From the NCBI GenBank assembly GCA_024685175.1, contig JAIKWD010000020.1, forward strand, positions 1-51,445: a stretch of DNA of 51,445 nt. Reading direction: 5' to 3'. Positions within the stretch are counted from its first letter, which is position 1, and each line of letters opens with the position of its first letter. The stretch is from Bacteroidales bacterium (GTDB lineage Bacteria; Bacteroidota; Bacteroidia; Bacteroidales; WCHB1-69). Position numbers and translations under genes: made by a program. Shown piece by piece: positions 25,297 through 34,800 of this stretch. The notes under the pieces are model-generated. The model was given only the letters and a program-made list of their open reading frames with translations. It was not told the DNA's origin and ran no database searches.

Positions 25297-26655
25297 CTAT
25301 TTTGCAAAATGCTGGTAGAATTGGATGATCGTCTCAATGCCTTTGTAGAAGTGGTCCAAACGATAATTCTCGTTGGGTGAATGGATGGCATCCTCACCTA
25401 GGCCGAAGCCCATGAGAATGGACTTGATACCGAGCACTTTTTCAAAAGTCGAGATAATGGGAATACTACCACCGCTACGCATTGGGATAGGCAATTTGCC
25501 ATATGTATCCATATAGGCGGCCTCAGCAGCCTTGTAGGCAGGATGGTCCGTCGGGCAGCCGTAGGCCTGGCCGCCGTGCAACGGCGTAACCTTTACGGTA
25601 ACGTATTCGGGGGCGTTTTGTTCGAAATAGTCCTTTACCAGTTGGGCAATCTTCTCGTGATCTTGGTTGGGCACCAACCGGCAGGAGAGCTTGGCGTATG
25701 CCTTGGATGGCAAGACCGTCTTGGAGCCTTCGGCGGTGTAGCCGCCCCAGATGCCACAAAGATCAAACGTAGGACGAATTCCGACGTGCTCAATCTTGGT
25801 ATAGCCTTTTTCTCCACGCAACGCCTTCACGCCCAGCGATTTTTTGTACTCTTCTTCATTATAAGGAGCCATGTTGAGCAACTCGCGCTCGCGAGCGGAG
25901 CATTCCACAACGTCATCATAGAAATGAGGAATAGTGATATGATTGTTCTCGTCCATACAGCCGGCAATCATCTCGCACAGCGTATTGAGCGGGTTGGCTA
26001 CGGAGCCACCAAAGATGCCGGAATGCAAGTCGGCATTAGGACCGGTAACCTCGATTTCCCAATAAGAAAGGCCACGCAAACCAGAGGTGATGGAAGGCAC
26101 GTCGGTGGCGATCATGCTCGTATCAGACACAAGGATGACATCGGCTTTGACGAGGTCCTTGTATTCCACAATCCATTTGGACAGACTGGGTGAGCCGATT
26201 TCCTCCTCACCCTCAAGCATAAACTTCACGTTGCAGGGCAGCGTATGCGTTTGCATCATCGTCTCGAAAGCCTTGGCGTGCATAAAAGACTGGCCTTTGT
26301 CGTCGTCGGAGCCGCGGCCCCAAATCTTGCCGTCCTTGATGACCGGCTCGAAAGGCTCGGTGTTCCACAATTCCACAGGATCAACGGGCATCACGTCATA
26401 GTGGCCGTAAACGAGAATGGTCTTGGCCTTGGGGTCGATGATTTTCTCGCCATAGACGATGGGATTTCCCTCGGCGGGCATCACCTCGCACTTGTCGGCG
26501 CCGGCGGCGAGGATCAGCTCACGCCAACGCTCGGCACAACGTACCATATCGCCCTTATGCTCGCTTTCGGAGCTAATGGACGGGATACGCAACAATGTGA
26601 ACAGTTCTTCCAAAAAACGGGCTTGGTTTTCTTCGATGTATTTCTTGATTTCCAT
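25297..26655 (-). CDS. M20-family dipeptidase
   Basis: 452 residues, zinc metallopeptidase of the M20 (carnosinase/CNDP-like) group, no signal peptide. Metal and catalytic residues are seen in LVYGHYDVMPVD (His, Asp near 95), WGRGSDDDKGQ, the EGEEEIGSPS glutamates, VILVSDTSM, and the final FGLGEDAIHSPNENY. The lid/dimerisation insert (SYWEIEVTGPNADLHSGIFGG) is intact. It likely hydrolyses dipeptides in the cytoplasm. It is first in a transcript with ispD and wecB. A -7 element lies 35 bases upstream. Confidence 0.93.
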   Translation of the reverse strand: MEIKKYIEENQARFLEELFTLLRIPSISSESEHKGDMVRCAERWRELILAAGADKCEVMPAEGNPIVYGEKIIDPKAKTILVYGHYDVMPVDPVELWNTEPFEPVIKDGKIWGRGSDDDKGQSFMHAKAFETMMQTHTLPCNVKFMLEGEEEIGSPSLSKWIVEYKDLVKADVILVSDTSMIATDVPSITSGLRGLSYWEIEVTGPNADLHSGIFGGSVANPLNTLCEMIAGCMDENNHITIPHFYDDVVECSARERELLNMAPYNEEEYKKSLGVKALRGEKGYTKIEHVGIRPTFDLCGIWGGYTAEGSKTVLPSKAYAKLSCRLVPNQDHEKIAQLVKDYFEQNAPEYVTVKVTPLHGGQAYGCPTDHPAYKAAEAAYMDTYGKLPIPMRSGGSIPIISTFEKVLGIKSILMGFGLGEDAIHSPNENYRLDHFYKGIETIIQFYQHFAK

Positions 26656-26689
26656 AATATTTTAGGTTTATTTGTTTCAAAAAAGCGGG

Positions 26690-26697
26690 CAAAGATA
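26690..26697 (-). promoter_or_regulatory. -7 element for M20-ispD-wecB
   Basis: TATCTTTG on the reverse strand after a T-rich run, 35 bases before the ATG at 26655. The heptamer array occupies the region around its expected -33. Confidence 0.55.
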
Positions 26698-26706
26698 CAA
26701 AAAAAG

Positions 26707-26740
26707 CAGTTAGCGGATAGCGGATAGCAGTTAGCTATTA
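26707..26740. repeat. Heptameric TAGCGGA tandem repeat
   Basis: Reads TAGCGGA, TAGCGGA, TAGCAGT, TAGCTAT: four 7-base units, the clearest example in the window. Confidence 0.7.
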
Positions 26741-26742
26741 TA

Positions 26743-26800
26743 GAGACGCGGCATGCTGCGCCTCGGGGTGAGGGGTGAAAAGATTTATGCCGTTAGGCAT
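26743..26800. repeat. Composite two-hairpin repeat, left of mmd operon
   Basis: GAGaCGC ... GCGcCTC forms a hairpin (26743-26764) with one mismatch. It is followed by ATGCC-GTTA-GGCAT (26787-26800). The same two modules occur in inverted orientation at 31283-31322, on the other side of the operon. Confidence 0.5.
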
Positions 26801-26859
26801 TACCGCCAGATAACGCCGCATCGAGCGGACGATAAAAGGGTACAATCGTTTGAAACCCC

Positions 26860-26889
26860 TTGATTATGTGCAAAAAAATCTTAATTTTG
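26860..26889 (+). promoter_or_regulatory. Promoter of the mmd decarboxylase operon
   Basis: TTG 26860-26862, 19 bases, TAATTTTG 26882-26889: a full match to the phylum promoter. The leader before the ATG at 26956 is about 60 bases. Confidence 0.72.
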
Positions 26890-26955
26890 CATTTTTTTAA
26901 TCCAATTCGGAATTTTTCGTTTTATAAAATATAAATCTCAAAATATCAATAGTTT

Positions 26956-28515
26956 ATGACAATGCAAGATAAAATCAACGAGTTGCTCGCCCTGCGCGAG
27001 AAGGCTCGTTTAGGCGGAGGTCAGGACCGTATCGAGAAGCAGCACGCCAAAGGCAAGTATTCTGCTCGCGAGCGCATCCTGATGTTCCTCGACGAAGGCA
27101 GCTTCGAAGAATTTGATATGTTCGTGCAGCACCGCTGCCAGAACTTCGGTCTGGAGAAAGAGAAATACCTCTCCGACGGTGTGGTCACCGGCTACGGCAC
27201 AGTAAACGGCCGCTTGGTCTATGTGTTCTCCCAAGACTTTACGGTATTCGGCGGTTCGCTGTCCGAGACCTTCGCTCTCAAAATATGCAAGGTGATGGAT
27301 CAGGCCATGAAAGTCGGTGCTCCCGTTGTCGGCTTCAACGACTCCGGCGGCGCTCGTATCCAAGAGGGTGTCAACAGTTTGGCAGGCTATGCCGAGATTT
27401 TCCAACGCAACATCTTGGCCTCTGGCGTGATCCCGCAGATCTCCGCCATCTTCGGTCCCTGCGCTGGTGGTGCCGTCTACTCCCCTGCCCTCACCGACTT
27501 CATTATGATGACCAAGAACACGAGCTATATGTTCGTCACCGGCCCTAAGGTCGTGAAGACGGTCACCAACGAGGACGTGACCACCGAAGACCTCGGCGGC
27601 GCTTCCGTCCACTCCAAGAAGTCCGGCGTGGCTCATTTCGCCGTCGACAACGAAGAGGAGGGTATCGCTATGCTTCGTGAACTCATGGGCTACATTCCTT
27701 CCAACAACATGGAGGAGCCTCCTTTCGAGCCCACCGAAGATCCCATCAACCGTTTGGAGGACACGCTCAACGCCATCATCCCCGACAACCCCAATATGCC
27801 TTACGATGTCAAGGACGTCATCAACGGTATTGTGGACGACGGCAAGTTCTTGGAGATCCAGCCGCTCTACGCTCCCAACATCGTCATCGGTTTCGCCCGT
27901 TTCAACGGTATGTCCGTGGGTATCGTGGCCAACCAGCCCAAATACTTGGCCGGTGTGCTCGACATCAACGCTTCCCGCAAGGGTGCCCGTTTCGTGCGTT
28001 TCTGCGACGCCTTCAACATTCCGTTGGTCACGTTGGTTGACGTGCCCGGCTTCTTGCCCGGCACTGGCCAAGAGTATGGCGGCATCATCCTGCACGGCGC
28101 CAAGTTGCTTTACGCTTACGGCGAGTGCACGGTGCCCAAGGTCACCGTCATCCTCCGCAAGGACTACGGCGGCGCTTACTGCGTGATGAGCTCCAAGCAT
28201 CTGCGCGGCGATATCAACTACGCTTGGCCTACCGCCGAAATCGCCGTCATGGGTGGCAGCGGTGCAGCCGAGATCCTCTATGGCTCCCAGATGAAGAAGA
28301 TCGAGAACCCCGAAGAGAAGGCCGCCTTCCTCAACGAAAAGGTGGAAGACTACCGCAACAAGTTCTCCAACCCTTATGTGGCCGCCCAATACGGCTACAT
28401 CGACGACGTCATCGAGCCGCGTAACACTCGTTTCAGAGTCATCCGAGCCCTTGAGTCACTCAAGAACAAACGTCTGGAGAACCCGGCCAAGAAGCACGAC
28501 AACCTTCCTTTGTAA
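26956..28515 (+). CDS. mmdA: Methylmalonyl-CoA decarboxylase / acyl-CoA carboxyltransferase subunit
   Basis: 519 residues, carboxyltransferase subunit that moves CO2 from methylmalonyl-CoA to biotin on the carrier protein. Family marks: [69 protein letters not shown], and in the second half [13 protein letters not shown] and [16 protein letters not shown]. The following genes encode OadG-, biotin- and OadB-type subunits, which shows that this is the Na+-translocating decarboxylase rather than a propionyl-CoA carboxylase with a separate AccC. The pathway is succinate-to-propionate fermentation, coupling decarboxylation to a sodium gradient. MTMQDK at 26956 or ATG 26962 may be the start. Confidence 0.92.
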   Translation: MTMQDKINELLALREKARLGGGQDRIEKQHAKGKYSARERILMFLDEGSFEEFDMFVQHRCQNFGLEKEKYLSDGVVTGYGTVNGRLVYVFSQDFTVFGGSLSETFALKICKVMDQAMKVGAPVVGFNDSGGARIQEGVNSLAGYAEIFQRNILASGVIPQISAIFGPCAGGAVYSPALTDFIMMTKNTSYMFVTGPKVVKTVTNEDVTTEDLGGASVHSKKSGVAHFAVDNEEEGIAMLRELMGYIPSNNMEEPPFEPTEDPINRLEDTLNAIIPDNPNMPYDVKDVINGIVDDGKFLEIQPLYAPNIVIGFARFNGMSVGIVANQPKYLAGVLDINASRKGARFVRFCDAFNIPLVTLVDVPGFLPGTGQEYGGIILHGAKLLYAYGECTVPKVTVILRKDYGGAYCVMSSKHLRGDINYAWPTAEIAVMGGSGAAEILYGSQMKKIENPEEKAAFLNEKVEDYRNKFSNPYVAAQYGYIDDVIEPRNTRFRVIRALESLKNKRLENPAKKHDNLPL

Positions 28516-28544
28516 TCTAATATCGCCTAAACAGATAGAGAATT

Positions 28545-29519
28545 ATGAAATATTTGAATAAGATTCTGGTCTTGTTGGTCGCCGTGCTCGCCATCGGCAC
28601 TGTCTCCGCACAGTCGGTGCGCGACCTGCGCTTCAACGAGATCTTGATAAAGAACACCGACAACTTCGACGACGAGTACGGTCGCCATGTGCCTTGGATT
28701 GAGGTCTTCAACACGGCCTACAACACTGTGAACATGGCGGGTTGTTACATCACCGACGACACCACTGGATTCGCGGCAGGCAAGAAGAAAGGCGGAAGTG
28801 CCCCGGAACATTGGTACCGTATTCCCAAGACCGACGTCCACACCAATATGCCTCAACGTTCATACTTGGTGTTCTACCTCGATGCCCAGCCGCTCTACGG
28901 CACTTTCCACGTCAACTTCGACCCGCGCACGTCCAAGACCAACTACATCGCCTTGATCTCCGCCGACGGCAAGGACCTCATCGACCTGATGTACTATCCC
29001 AAGCAAGTGTTGATGGACAGCGTGGTTTCGTTCGGCTACGAGATGGACGGCATCAACACCGAGAAAGGCCACATCCTGGATCAGTTCACTCCTGGTGCCA
29101 GCAATGAAATCAAGGCCACCGTCTCCAAGCAAGAGCGCCTGAAACGTGACGACCCCTACGGTCTTGGCTTGGCCATCATCTCCATGTCCGTGGTCTTCAC
29201 GGCATTGATACTCATCTATTGTATGTTGAAGCTCTTTGGCCACGCCTCAAAGAAGATTGCCCAACGCAATGTGAAGAAGAGCGAAGGTGAAAGTGCTGCG
29301 AAGGCTCAGCTGGCCGCCACTGACGGGAAAGAAGACGAAGAGGATTTGATCAGCGGTGAGCAAGTGGCTGCCATCGCCACGGCGTTGCATCTGCATTTCA
29401 ACAGCATGCACGACGAGGAGAGCGAGGTCATCACCATTGACATGCCTTCCGCACACTATTCCCCGTGGGCCCAAAAAGAGCTCGCCATGAAGAAAACACC
29501 GACGTTAAGAAGAAAATAA
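28545..29519 (+). CDS. OadG-family subunit with N-terminal extracytoplasmic domain
   Basis: 324 residues. A signal-like N-terminus (ILVLLVAVLAIGTVSAQS) leads to about 170 residues resembling a lamin-tail-type beta-sandwich: RDLRFNEILIKN, PWIEVFNTAYNTVNMAGCYITDD, LVFYLDAQPLY, YIALISADGKDLIDLMYYP. Then comes one membrane helix (GLAIISMSVVFTALILIYCML, about 207-227) followed by a charged cytoplasmic tail, which is the OadG/MmdD-type part. This gamma/delta subunit anchors and stabilises the decarboxylase. The large exported domain is absent from classical OadG. I recall it as a variant seen in this phylum; its role is unknown. It sits 29 bases after mmdA. Confidence 0.78.
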   Translation: MKYLNKILVLLVAVLAIGTVSAQSVRDLRFNEILIKNTDNFDDEYGRHVPWIEVFNTAYNTVNMAGCYITDDTTGFAAGKKKGGSAPEHWYRIPKTDVHTNMPQRSYLVFYLDAQPLYGTFHVNFDPRTSKTNYIALISADGKDLIDLMYYPKQVLMDSVVSFGYEMDGINTEKGHILDQFTPGASNEIKATVSKQERLKRDDPYGLGLAIISMSVVFTALILIYCMLKLFGHASKKIAQRNVKKSEGESAAKAQLAATDGKEDEEDLISGEQVAAIATALHLHFNSMHDEESEVITIDMPSAHYSPWAQKELAMKKTPTLRRK

Positions 29520-29537
29520 TTAAAAAGATATTGAAGT

Positions 29538-29993
29538 ATGAAAAACTATAAATTCACGATCAACGGCAACAAATATTCCGTAGAAGTAGGCGACATCAAC
29601 GAGAATGTCGTCAACGTAGAGGTCAACGGTTCTGAATACAAAGTTGAGTTGGACACCGAGCTTCAGGCACCCGTACGGGTGAAGCCCGTGGTGCACGTCA
29701 ACACCTCTTCTAACAGGGCCGCCTCCCCTGCAGCCGCCACGGCCAATGTCAAGAACGCACCCGCCGCGGCCACCGCAGCCGGCGCCACCCTCAAGTCACC
29801 GCTACCCGGCACCATTCTTGACGTGTTCTGCAAGCCCGGCGACGCCGTGAAGGCAGGCCAACGTCTGTTCCTCCTCGAAGCCATGAAGATGGAGAACAAC
29901 ATCGACGCCGAAAAAGACGGTGTCGTCAAGGAAGTGAGAGTCAACCGCAGCGACTCCGTAATGGAAGGCGACGTGCTCGTGGTGTTCGAATAA
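29538..29993 (+). CDS. Biotin carboxyl-carrier subunit of the decarboxylase
   Basis: 151 residues. The C-terminal biotinyl domain has the biotinylation site EAMKMENN (Lys near 118) inside LKSPLPGTILDVFCKPGDAVKAGQ and ending VNRSDSVMEGDVLVVFE. It is preceded by a Pro/Ala-rich flexible linker (about 60-80), which lets biotin shuttle between the carboxyltransferase and the membrane subunit. The N-terminal about 55 residues form a small beta domain common to these carriers. Gene order (after OadG, before OadB) fits MmdC. Confidence 0.93.
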   Translation: MKNYKFTINGNKYSVEVGDINENVVNVEVNGSEYKVELDTELQAPVRVKPVVHVNTSSNRAASPAAATANVKNAPAAATAAGATLKSPLPGTILDVFCKPGDAVKAGQRLFLLEAMKMENNIDAEKDGVVKEVRVNRSDSVMEGDVLVVFE

Positions 29994-30039
29994 CCCCATC
30001 TATAACCAACTGTATCAATAATTAAATTGTCAGAGAGAA

Positions 30040-31185
30040 ATGTTTGATTTTTTTAAAGAAGGTCTTCTTCAGTTCTTTAGCTATTCCGGCTTTGGCAACT
30101 GTACGTGGGGCCACATCATAATGATATGCGTCGGCTTGTTCTTCATAACCCTCGGTATCGTGAAGGAATTCGAGCCTATGTTGCTCGTACCCATCGGCTT
30201 CGGTATGATCGTGGGCAACATCCCATTCACCGACGGTCTGCAGATTGGCGTGTATGAGAACGGAGCCGTGCTCAACTACCTCTATTTCGGCGTCATCAAG
30301 GGTTTTTACCCGCCGTTGATATTCCTGGGCATCGGGGCAATGACCGACTTCTCGGCGTTGATATCGAATCCCAAGTTGATTTTGGTGGGTGCTGCGGCGC
30401 AGTTCGGCATCTTCGCCGCCTACGCCATCGCCCTCTTGCTCGGCTTCACGCCTATGGAAGCCGGTGCTATCGGCATCATCGGCGGCGCCGACGGTCCTAC
30501 CGCCATCTTCCTGTCGTCCAAGTTGGCCCCCAGCTTGATGGGTGCCATCGCCGTGTCGGCATACTCCTACATGGCCTTGGTGCCGGTGATCCAACCGCCC
30601 ATTATGCGCCTGTTCACCAACGAGAAGGAACGTCTCATCCGTATGAGACCGCCCAGAGCCGTCTCCCACAGAGAAAAAGTGCTCTTCCCGTTGTTCTGTA
30701 TCCTCCTCACCGCCTTCCTCGTGCCTTCCGGCATCCCGTTGTTGGGTATGCTGTTCTTCGGCAACCTGCTTAAGGAATGCGGCGTGACCAAGCGTTTGGC
30801 CAACACGGCCTCCGGTCCGCTGATCGACATCGTGACGATCCTCATCGGCCTCACCGTCGGCGCCTCCACGCAGGCCACCAACTTCCTGACGCCGAAGTCC
30901 ATCCTCATCTTCGTGCTCGGCGCCTTCTCCTTCGTCGTGGCCACCGCCACGGGCGTGCTCTTCGTGAAGTTCTTGAACCTCTTCCTGAAGGAGGGCAACA
31001 AGATCAACCCGTTGATCGGCAACGCCGGCGTATCCGCCGTGCCCGACGCCGCGCGCGTCTCGTACGTGGAAGGCATGAAGTACGACAAGACCAACTACCT
31101 GCTGATGCATGCTATGGGCCCGAACGTGGCCGGCGTCATCGGCAGCGCAGTGGCCGCCGGTATCCTGCTGAGCTTCTTGTACTAG
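30040..31185 (+). CDS. Na+-translocating decarboxylase beta subunit
   Basis: 381 residues, polytopic membrane protein that couples carboxybiotin decarboxylation to Na+ export. Motifs typical of OadB/MmdB/GcdB: FLGIGAMTDFSALISNPK, the IGIIGGADGPTAIF loop with the essential Asp, GNLLKECGVTKRLANTASGP, and the C-terminal PLIGNAGVSAVPDAARVS and HAMGPNVAGVIGSAVAAG. Full length. It is the last gene of the operon, followed by an intrinsic terminator. Confidence 0.95.
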   Translation: MFDFFKEGLLQFFSYSGFGNCTWGHIIMICVGLFFITLGIVKEFEPMLLVPIGFGMIVGNIPFTDGLQIGVYENGAVLNYLYFGVIKGFYPPLIFLGIGAMTDFSALISNPKLILVGAAAQFGIFAAYAIALLLGFTPMEAGAIGIIGGADGPTAIFLSSKLAPSLMGAIAVSAYSYMALVPVIQPPIMRLFTNEKERLIRMRPPRAVSHREKVLFPLFCILLTAFLVPSGIPLLGMLFFGNLLKECGVTKRLANTASGPLIDIVTILIGLTVGASTQATNFLTPKSILIFVLGAFSFVVATATGVLFVKFLNLFLKEGNKINPLIGNAGVSAVPDAARVSYVEGMKYDKTNYLLMHAMGPNVAGVIGSAVAAGILLSFLY

Positions 31186-31207
31186 AAAAATTCAAAAATC
31201 AAAAATC

Positions 31208-31246
31208 AAAGTGGAGGGGCATAAACGTCCGCCTCCACTTTTTTTT
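31208..31246 (+). terminator. Terminator of the mmd operon
   Basis: AAAGTGGAGG (31208-31217) pairs perfectly with CCTCCACTTT (31232-31241) and is followed by a T run. It lies 22 bases after the last stop codon. Confidence 0.8.
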
Positions 31247-31282
31247 GTGCATCCATTTTGTGTTTTTATTGTCGACTGTTAA

Positions 31283-31322
31283 ATGCCTACGGCATAAAGG
31301 TGAGACGTGCAATCGCGCGTCT
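31283..31322. repeat. Composite two-hairpin repeat, right of mmd operon
   Basis: ATGCC-TAC-GGCAT (31283-31295), then AGACGTGC-AATC-GCGCGTCT (31303-31322, one G-U). The modules match those at 26743-26800 but in reverse order and orientation. Confidence 0.5.
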
Positions 31323-31339
31323 ACATTCCTAATTAACAA

Positions 31340-31990
31340 CTACCGCATATCGTTGACCTCGACGCCGGGGTATTTGGCCTTGTCGAAAACGAAATAACTG
31401 TCGGGCAACGCGACGTTGGACTTGAACTGCTCGATATGGTAGGTATAGATCGTGTTGTCCTTCTCGTACAGGGCGATGCGCAGAATCTGGTTGTTGGCCT
31501 TGTTGATGAACACCCGGATACGATAATAAGATTGCGTGGTCTTGGGGGTCAGGTCGATGATGGCCGTGGAAATATTGTTGTTGAACTCGTCGCGGATGTA
31601 TTTGGCTCGGAACTGTTTCTCCCAGTTCTTGAGCAATTTCTGCGGGTTCATCATATTGTCGTCGTCCTCAGGATCGTACTCGTAAACTGACACTTCGTTG
31701 GTGGACTTTTGGTAGTTCCATACGGACTCGCCGTCGCAGAAAAACGACTGTCCGCCGTAAGACGTACGGTACTTGGCGCCTTTCAGTGCGAAGTCGCCCT
31801 GACTGGTGCTTAAGGTTTTGCTATCTTTGGTGGCCTTGAGGGTATAGTGAAACTGCATCGAGGTATAGGCCTGATATTTGGCAGACACCTTGCGCAAGAG
31901 CTCGGTTGCGCCGCCGTCCGTGTTTTGGGCCTGCACCGAAAGACTGCAGACCAAGATTGCAAGCGCTAATATTAGGTTACGTGTTCTCAT
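31340..31990 (-). CDS. LolA-like outer-membrane lipoprotein carrier family protein
   Basis: 216 residues with a signal peptide (MRTRNLILALAILVCSLSVQAQ). The mature part has the LolA-type half-barrel pattern: LLRKVSAKYQAYTSMQFHYTL, a strand with QSFFCDGESVWNYQ, VSVYEYDPEDDD, and PDSYFVFDKAKYPGVEV near the end. LolA chaperones lipoproteins across the periplasm; proteins of this shape in the phylum usually follow ftsK, as here (83-base gap). The exact cargo role is family inference. Confidence 0.82.
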   Translation of the reverse strand: MRTRNLILALAILVCSLSVQAQNTDGGATELLRKVSAKYQAYTSMQFHYTLKATKDSKTLSTSQGDFALKGAKYRTSYGGQSFFCDGESVWNYQKSTNEVSVYEYDPEDDDNMMNPQKLLKNWEKQFRAKYIRDEFNNNISTAIIDLTPKTTQSYYRIRVFINKANNQILRIALYEKDNTIYTYHIEQFKSNVALPDSYFVFDKAKYPGVEVNDMR

Positions 31991-32073
31991 TTCAACAATT
32001 TTTCAATTAATATTTTTCAGCTCTGAAAAAACACTGAATAAGATAACCCTTACGGGCGAAAGTTTAACGGGCG

Positions 32074-34674
32074 CTACAGCAGTCCTTTGCTGGCAAGCAG
32101 TTCACGTAGTTGGGCATCGCTCTTGACGAGCACTTCGCGGGGTTTGCTGCCATTGGCCTGGCCCACGATGTTGAAGTCGGCTAACTGGTCCATAATGCGG
32201 CCGGCACGGTTGTAGCCCAGTTTCATACGCCGCTGGATGAAAGATGTGGAGCCCTGCTGGCTTTGCACGACCAACACGGCGGCATCCACGAACAACGGAT
32301 CGATCTCGTCGGAGTTGCCGAAGTCGTCGTCGGAATCCATACTGTCGCCAGCACCCGGCTCCGGCGCATCGGGCAGTTCGTAGGGCTCCAAGAGTGGCGT
32401 GACCTCCGACTGGGCCTCGATGAACTCGGCAATCTTCTCCACTTCGGGCGTGTCCACCAGGGCACACTGCAAGCGCACGATGTCGCTGCCCGTGGAGATG
32501 AGCATATCGCCCTTGCCGATAAGTTGGTTGGCGCCGGTGGTGTCGAGGATGGTGCGCGAGTCCACGCTGGACTGCACGCGGAACGCGATACGTGCGGGGA
32601 AGTTGGCCTTGATACTACCCGTGATGATGTTGACTGAAGGCCTTTGCGTGGCGATGACCAAGTGAATGCCGATGGCGCGGGCCAACTGGGCTAAACGGGC
32701 GAGGGGCTGTTCCACCTCGCGACCCGCCGTCATAATGAGGTCGCCGAACTCGTCGATGACCAACACGATGTAGGGCAGGTAACGATGTCCCATCGCCGGC
32801 GACAGCTCGCGAGCGCAGAACTTGGCATTGTACTCCTTGATATTGCGCATCTTGGCCAACTTGAGCAAATCGTAACGGTCGTCCATCTCCTTGCAAAGGG
32901 AGTTGAGCGTGTGCACCACCTTCTTGGTGTCCGTGATGATCGGTTCGATATTGTCGGGCACTTTGGCCAAATAGTAATTCTCGATGGCCGAGTAGAGGGT
33001 GAACTCCACCTTCTTGGGGTCGATGAGCACTAACTTCATCTCACACGGATGCTTGGTATAGAGCAACGATGTGATGATGGCGTTGAGACCCACGGACTTG
33101 CCCTGGCCCGTGGCGCCGGCCACGAGCAGGTGCGGCATCTTGGACAAGTCGACCACAAATGGCTCGTTGCTGATGGTGCGGCCCAAGCCGATGGGAAGCG
33201 CGAAGTTGTTGTTCTGGAACTTGTCGGAGGTGATGATTTCCTTCATCGACACGATGTTGGCGTTCTTGTTGGGCACCTCGATGCCGATGGTGCCGCGTCC
33301 CGGGATGGGGGCGATGATACGGATGCCCAGGGCGGCGAGACTCAGGGCAATGTCATCCTCCAAGTTCTTAATCTTACTGATGCGGACGCCTTCGGCGGGC
33401 ACGATCTCGTAGAGCGTGACCGTCGGGCCCACGGTGGCGCTGATCTTGCGAATGGGGATACCGAAACTGTTGAGGGTGGACTCTATGCGTTTCTTGTTGT
33501 CGAGCAGTTCGCTCTTCATCAACTCCTCGTTAGCCTCTTTGGCGGGATAGTCCAGAAGCAGGTCAACAGACGGGAACTTGTAGTGCGAGAGTTCGGCGCG
33601 CGGGTCGAAGGGCGGCAGGTTGCGTACATCTTCGGGCGTGAGAGCTTGTTGTTCTTCTTCCGGCTCTTCTTCGGTATCCTCGCCGGGTAATTGTTCCGAA
33701 TCCGTTTGGCTTACCGCGTTGACCAATTCAAAGGGCACCTCGACAGGCTCGGGTTTTGGAGTCTCAGAAACAGATGGAAAGTTTGAGGCATCCTCGGTTG
33801 ATGGTTGCGGTTCTATTTCCCACGTGGCGGTTGTGGTGCCATACTCTTTGGAAAGGCAGCCGTGGTCGGAGATATAGAGGTCGTCCAGATCTTCGTGACC
33901 CGGAGCACTTTTCTCGGTTTCCTCACGCTTGGCCGCCTTGCGGCGTGCCTTGCGTTCCTGTCTGCTCGTGCGGCTCTCGTAGGCGTCTTGGGCGCGCGCA
34001 GCCAGCGAACTCAACGGAAAATCGTAGCAGAGGATAAGGATGACAACGAAGAGTATGATGACGATGACTGCCGCCACCAACTTGCCCAAGGTAAGCAATG
34101 CGCTACCTGTCAAGTCTCCAAAATAGCCACAAACAAAAGTATTCTCCCCACCTTCAAAGAAGAGTCCGAGGGTCACGGAGAGCCAGGCCATGGTGAGAAA
34201 AGTGGTCACTGTAGTACGTCCCAACGGCAATAGGGTCTTACCGGTGAGGACACGCAGACCATAGAGAAACAAGAGGAAAGGAATACCAATAGAGGCGACG
34301 CCGAAAGTGCCTTGTACAAAGAAGTAAGAGATATGGGCGCCCACGCTGCGGGCAATATTGTGTGCAGTGGTTTCTTTCCCGGCCACGAAATATAGGTTGT
34401 TGTGGGCGTGGAAATAAAAGGATACAATCGAAATAAAAGTGAGCAAAGCAAGAGCAATCAGGACAACACCATACACTTGTATCATTCCTTTGCTTGCAAA
34501 AAAGGAGAAGAAGTTGCCAGACTTACCCGATTTGGATTTGGCCTTGGCTTCATTCTTTTTTTTGGCGGTCTCCTTGCGGGACTTCGTTTTAGCTGCCTTA
34601 GCATGTCGGGTTAACGTGGTAGTCCGCGATGTGGATTTATGGGATGTCGTGGAAACGTGATTGACAATTTTCAT
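32074..34674 (-). CDS. ftsK: DNA translocase FtsK/SpoIIIE
   Basis: 866 residues. A very basic N-terminal tail (about 1-55, rich in Lys/Thr/Ser) precedes four membrane helices (about 65-235), then an acidic/proline linker. The motor domain has Walker A AGATGQGKSVGLN near 530, Walker B IVLVIDEFGDL near 645, and QRPSVNIITGSIKANFP. The C-terminal gamma winged helix (GSTSFIQRRMKLGYNRAGRIMDQL) recognises polar DNA motifs. It pumps chromosomal DNA at the septum and links division to dimer resolution. The start ATG 34674 gives a complete N-terminus, and a reverse-strand promoter box lies 43 bases upstream. Confidence 0.96.
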   Translation of the reverse strand: MKIVNHVSTTSHKSTSRTTTLTRHAKAAKTKSRKETAKKKNEAKAKSKSGKSGNFFSFFASKGMIQVYGVVLIALALLTFISIVSFYFHAHNNLYFVAGKETTAHNIARSVGAHISYFFVQGTFGVASIGIPFLLFLYGLRVLTGKTLLPLGRTTVTTFLTMAWLSVTLGLFFEGGENTFVCGYFGDLTGSALLTLGKLVAAVIVIILFVVILILCYDFPLSSLAARAQDAYESRTSRQERKARRKAAKREETEKSAPGHEDLDDLYISDHGCLSKEYGTTTATWEIEPQPSTEDASNFPSVSETPKPEPVEVPFELVNAVSQTDSEQLPGEDTEEEPEEEQQALTPEDVRNLPPFDPRAELSHYKFPSVDLLLDYPAKEANEELMKSELLDNKKRIESTLNSFGIPIRKISATVGPTVTLYEIVPAEGVRISKIKNLEDDIALSLAALGIRIIAPIPGRGTIGIEVPNKNANIVSMKEIITSDKFQNNNFALPIGLGRTISNEPFVVDLSKMPHLLVAGATGQGKSVGLNAIITSLLYTKHPCEMKLVLIDPKKVEFTLYSAIENYYLAKVPDNIEPIITDTKKVVHTLNSLCKEMDDRYDLLKLAKMRNIKEYNAKFCARELSPAMGHRYLPYIVLVIDEFGDLIMTAGREVEQPLARLAQLARAIGIHLVIATQRPSVNIITGSIKANFPARIAFRVQSSVDSRTILDTTGANQLIGKGDMLISTGSDIVRLQCALVDTPEVEKIAEFIEAQSEVTPLLEPYELPDAPEPGAGDSMDSDDDFGNSDEIDPLFVDAAVLVVQSQQGSTSFIQRRMKLGYNRAGRIMDQLADFNIVGQANGSKPREVLVKSDAQLRELLASKGLL

Positions 34675-34716
34675 TACTGAAGGTTAATTGATTAAGCGTA
34701 ATTCGCATCAGAACGA

Positions 34717-34724
34717 CAAAAATA
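34717..34724 (-). promoter_or_regulatory. -7 element for ftsK-lolA
   Basis: TATTTTTG on the reverse strand, 43 bases before the ftsK ATG. No clear TTG at the -33 distance. Confidence 0.5.
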
Positions 34725-34800
34725 GTATAATTTTACAGGTCGTTTTTCGTTAATCCAAAAGAATATGAACAACTCCATGTTAGAAAAAACACTCTCTTCG

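Larger units (their letters stand above)
26656..26955. other. Divergent intergenic region between M20 peptidase and mmd operon
   Basis: 300 bases without a gene. They hold a promoter on each strand, a heptamer array and a two-hairpin composite repeat, each listed separately. I see no riboswitch fold I can name. Confidence 0.6.

Noticed and set aside
27010-28389. 459-codon reverse frame opposite mmdA
   Set aside because: Antisense shadow of a well-conserved carboxyltransferase; composition is His/Val/Asp-rich as expected for such shadows.
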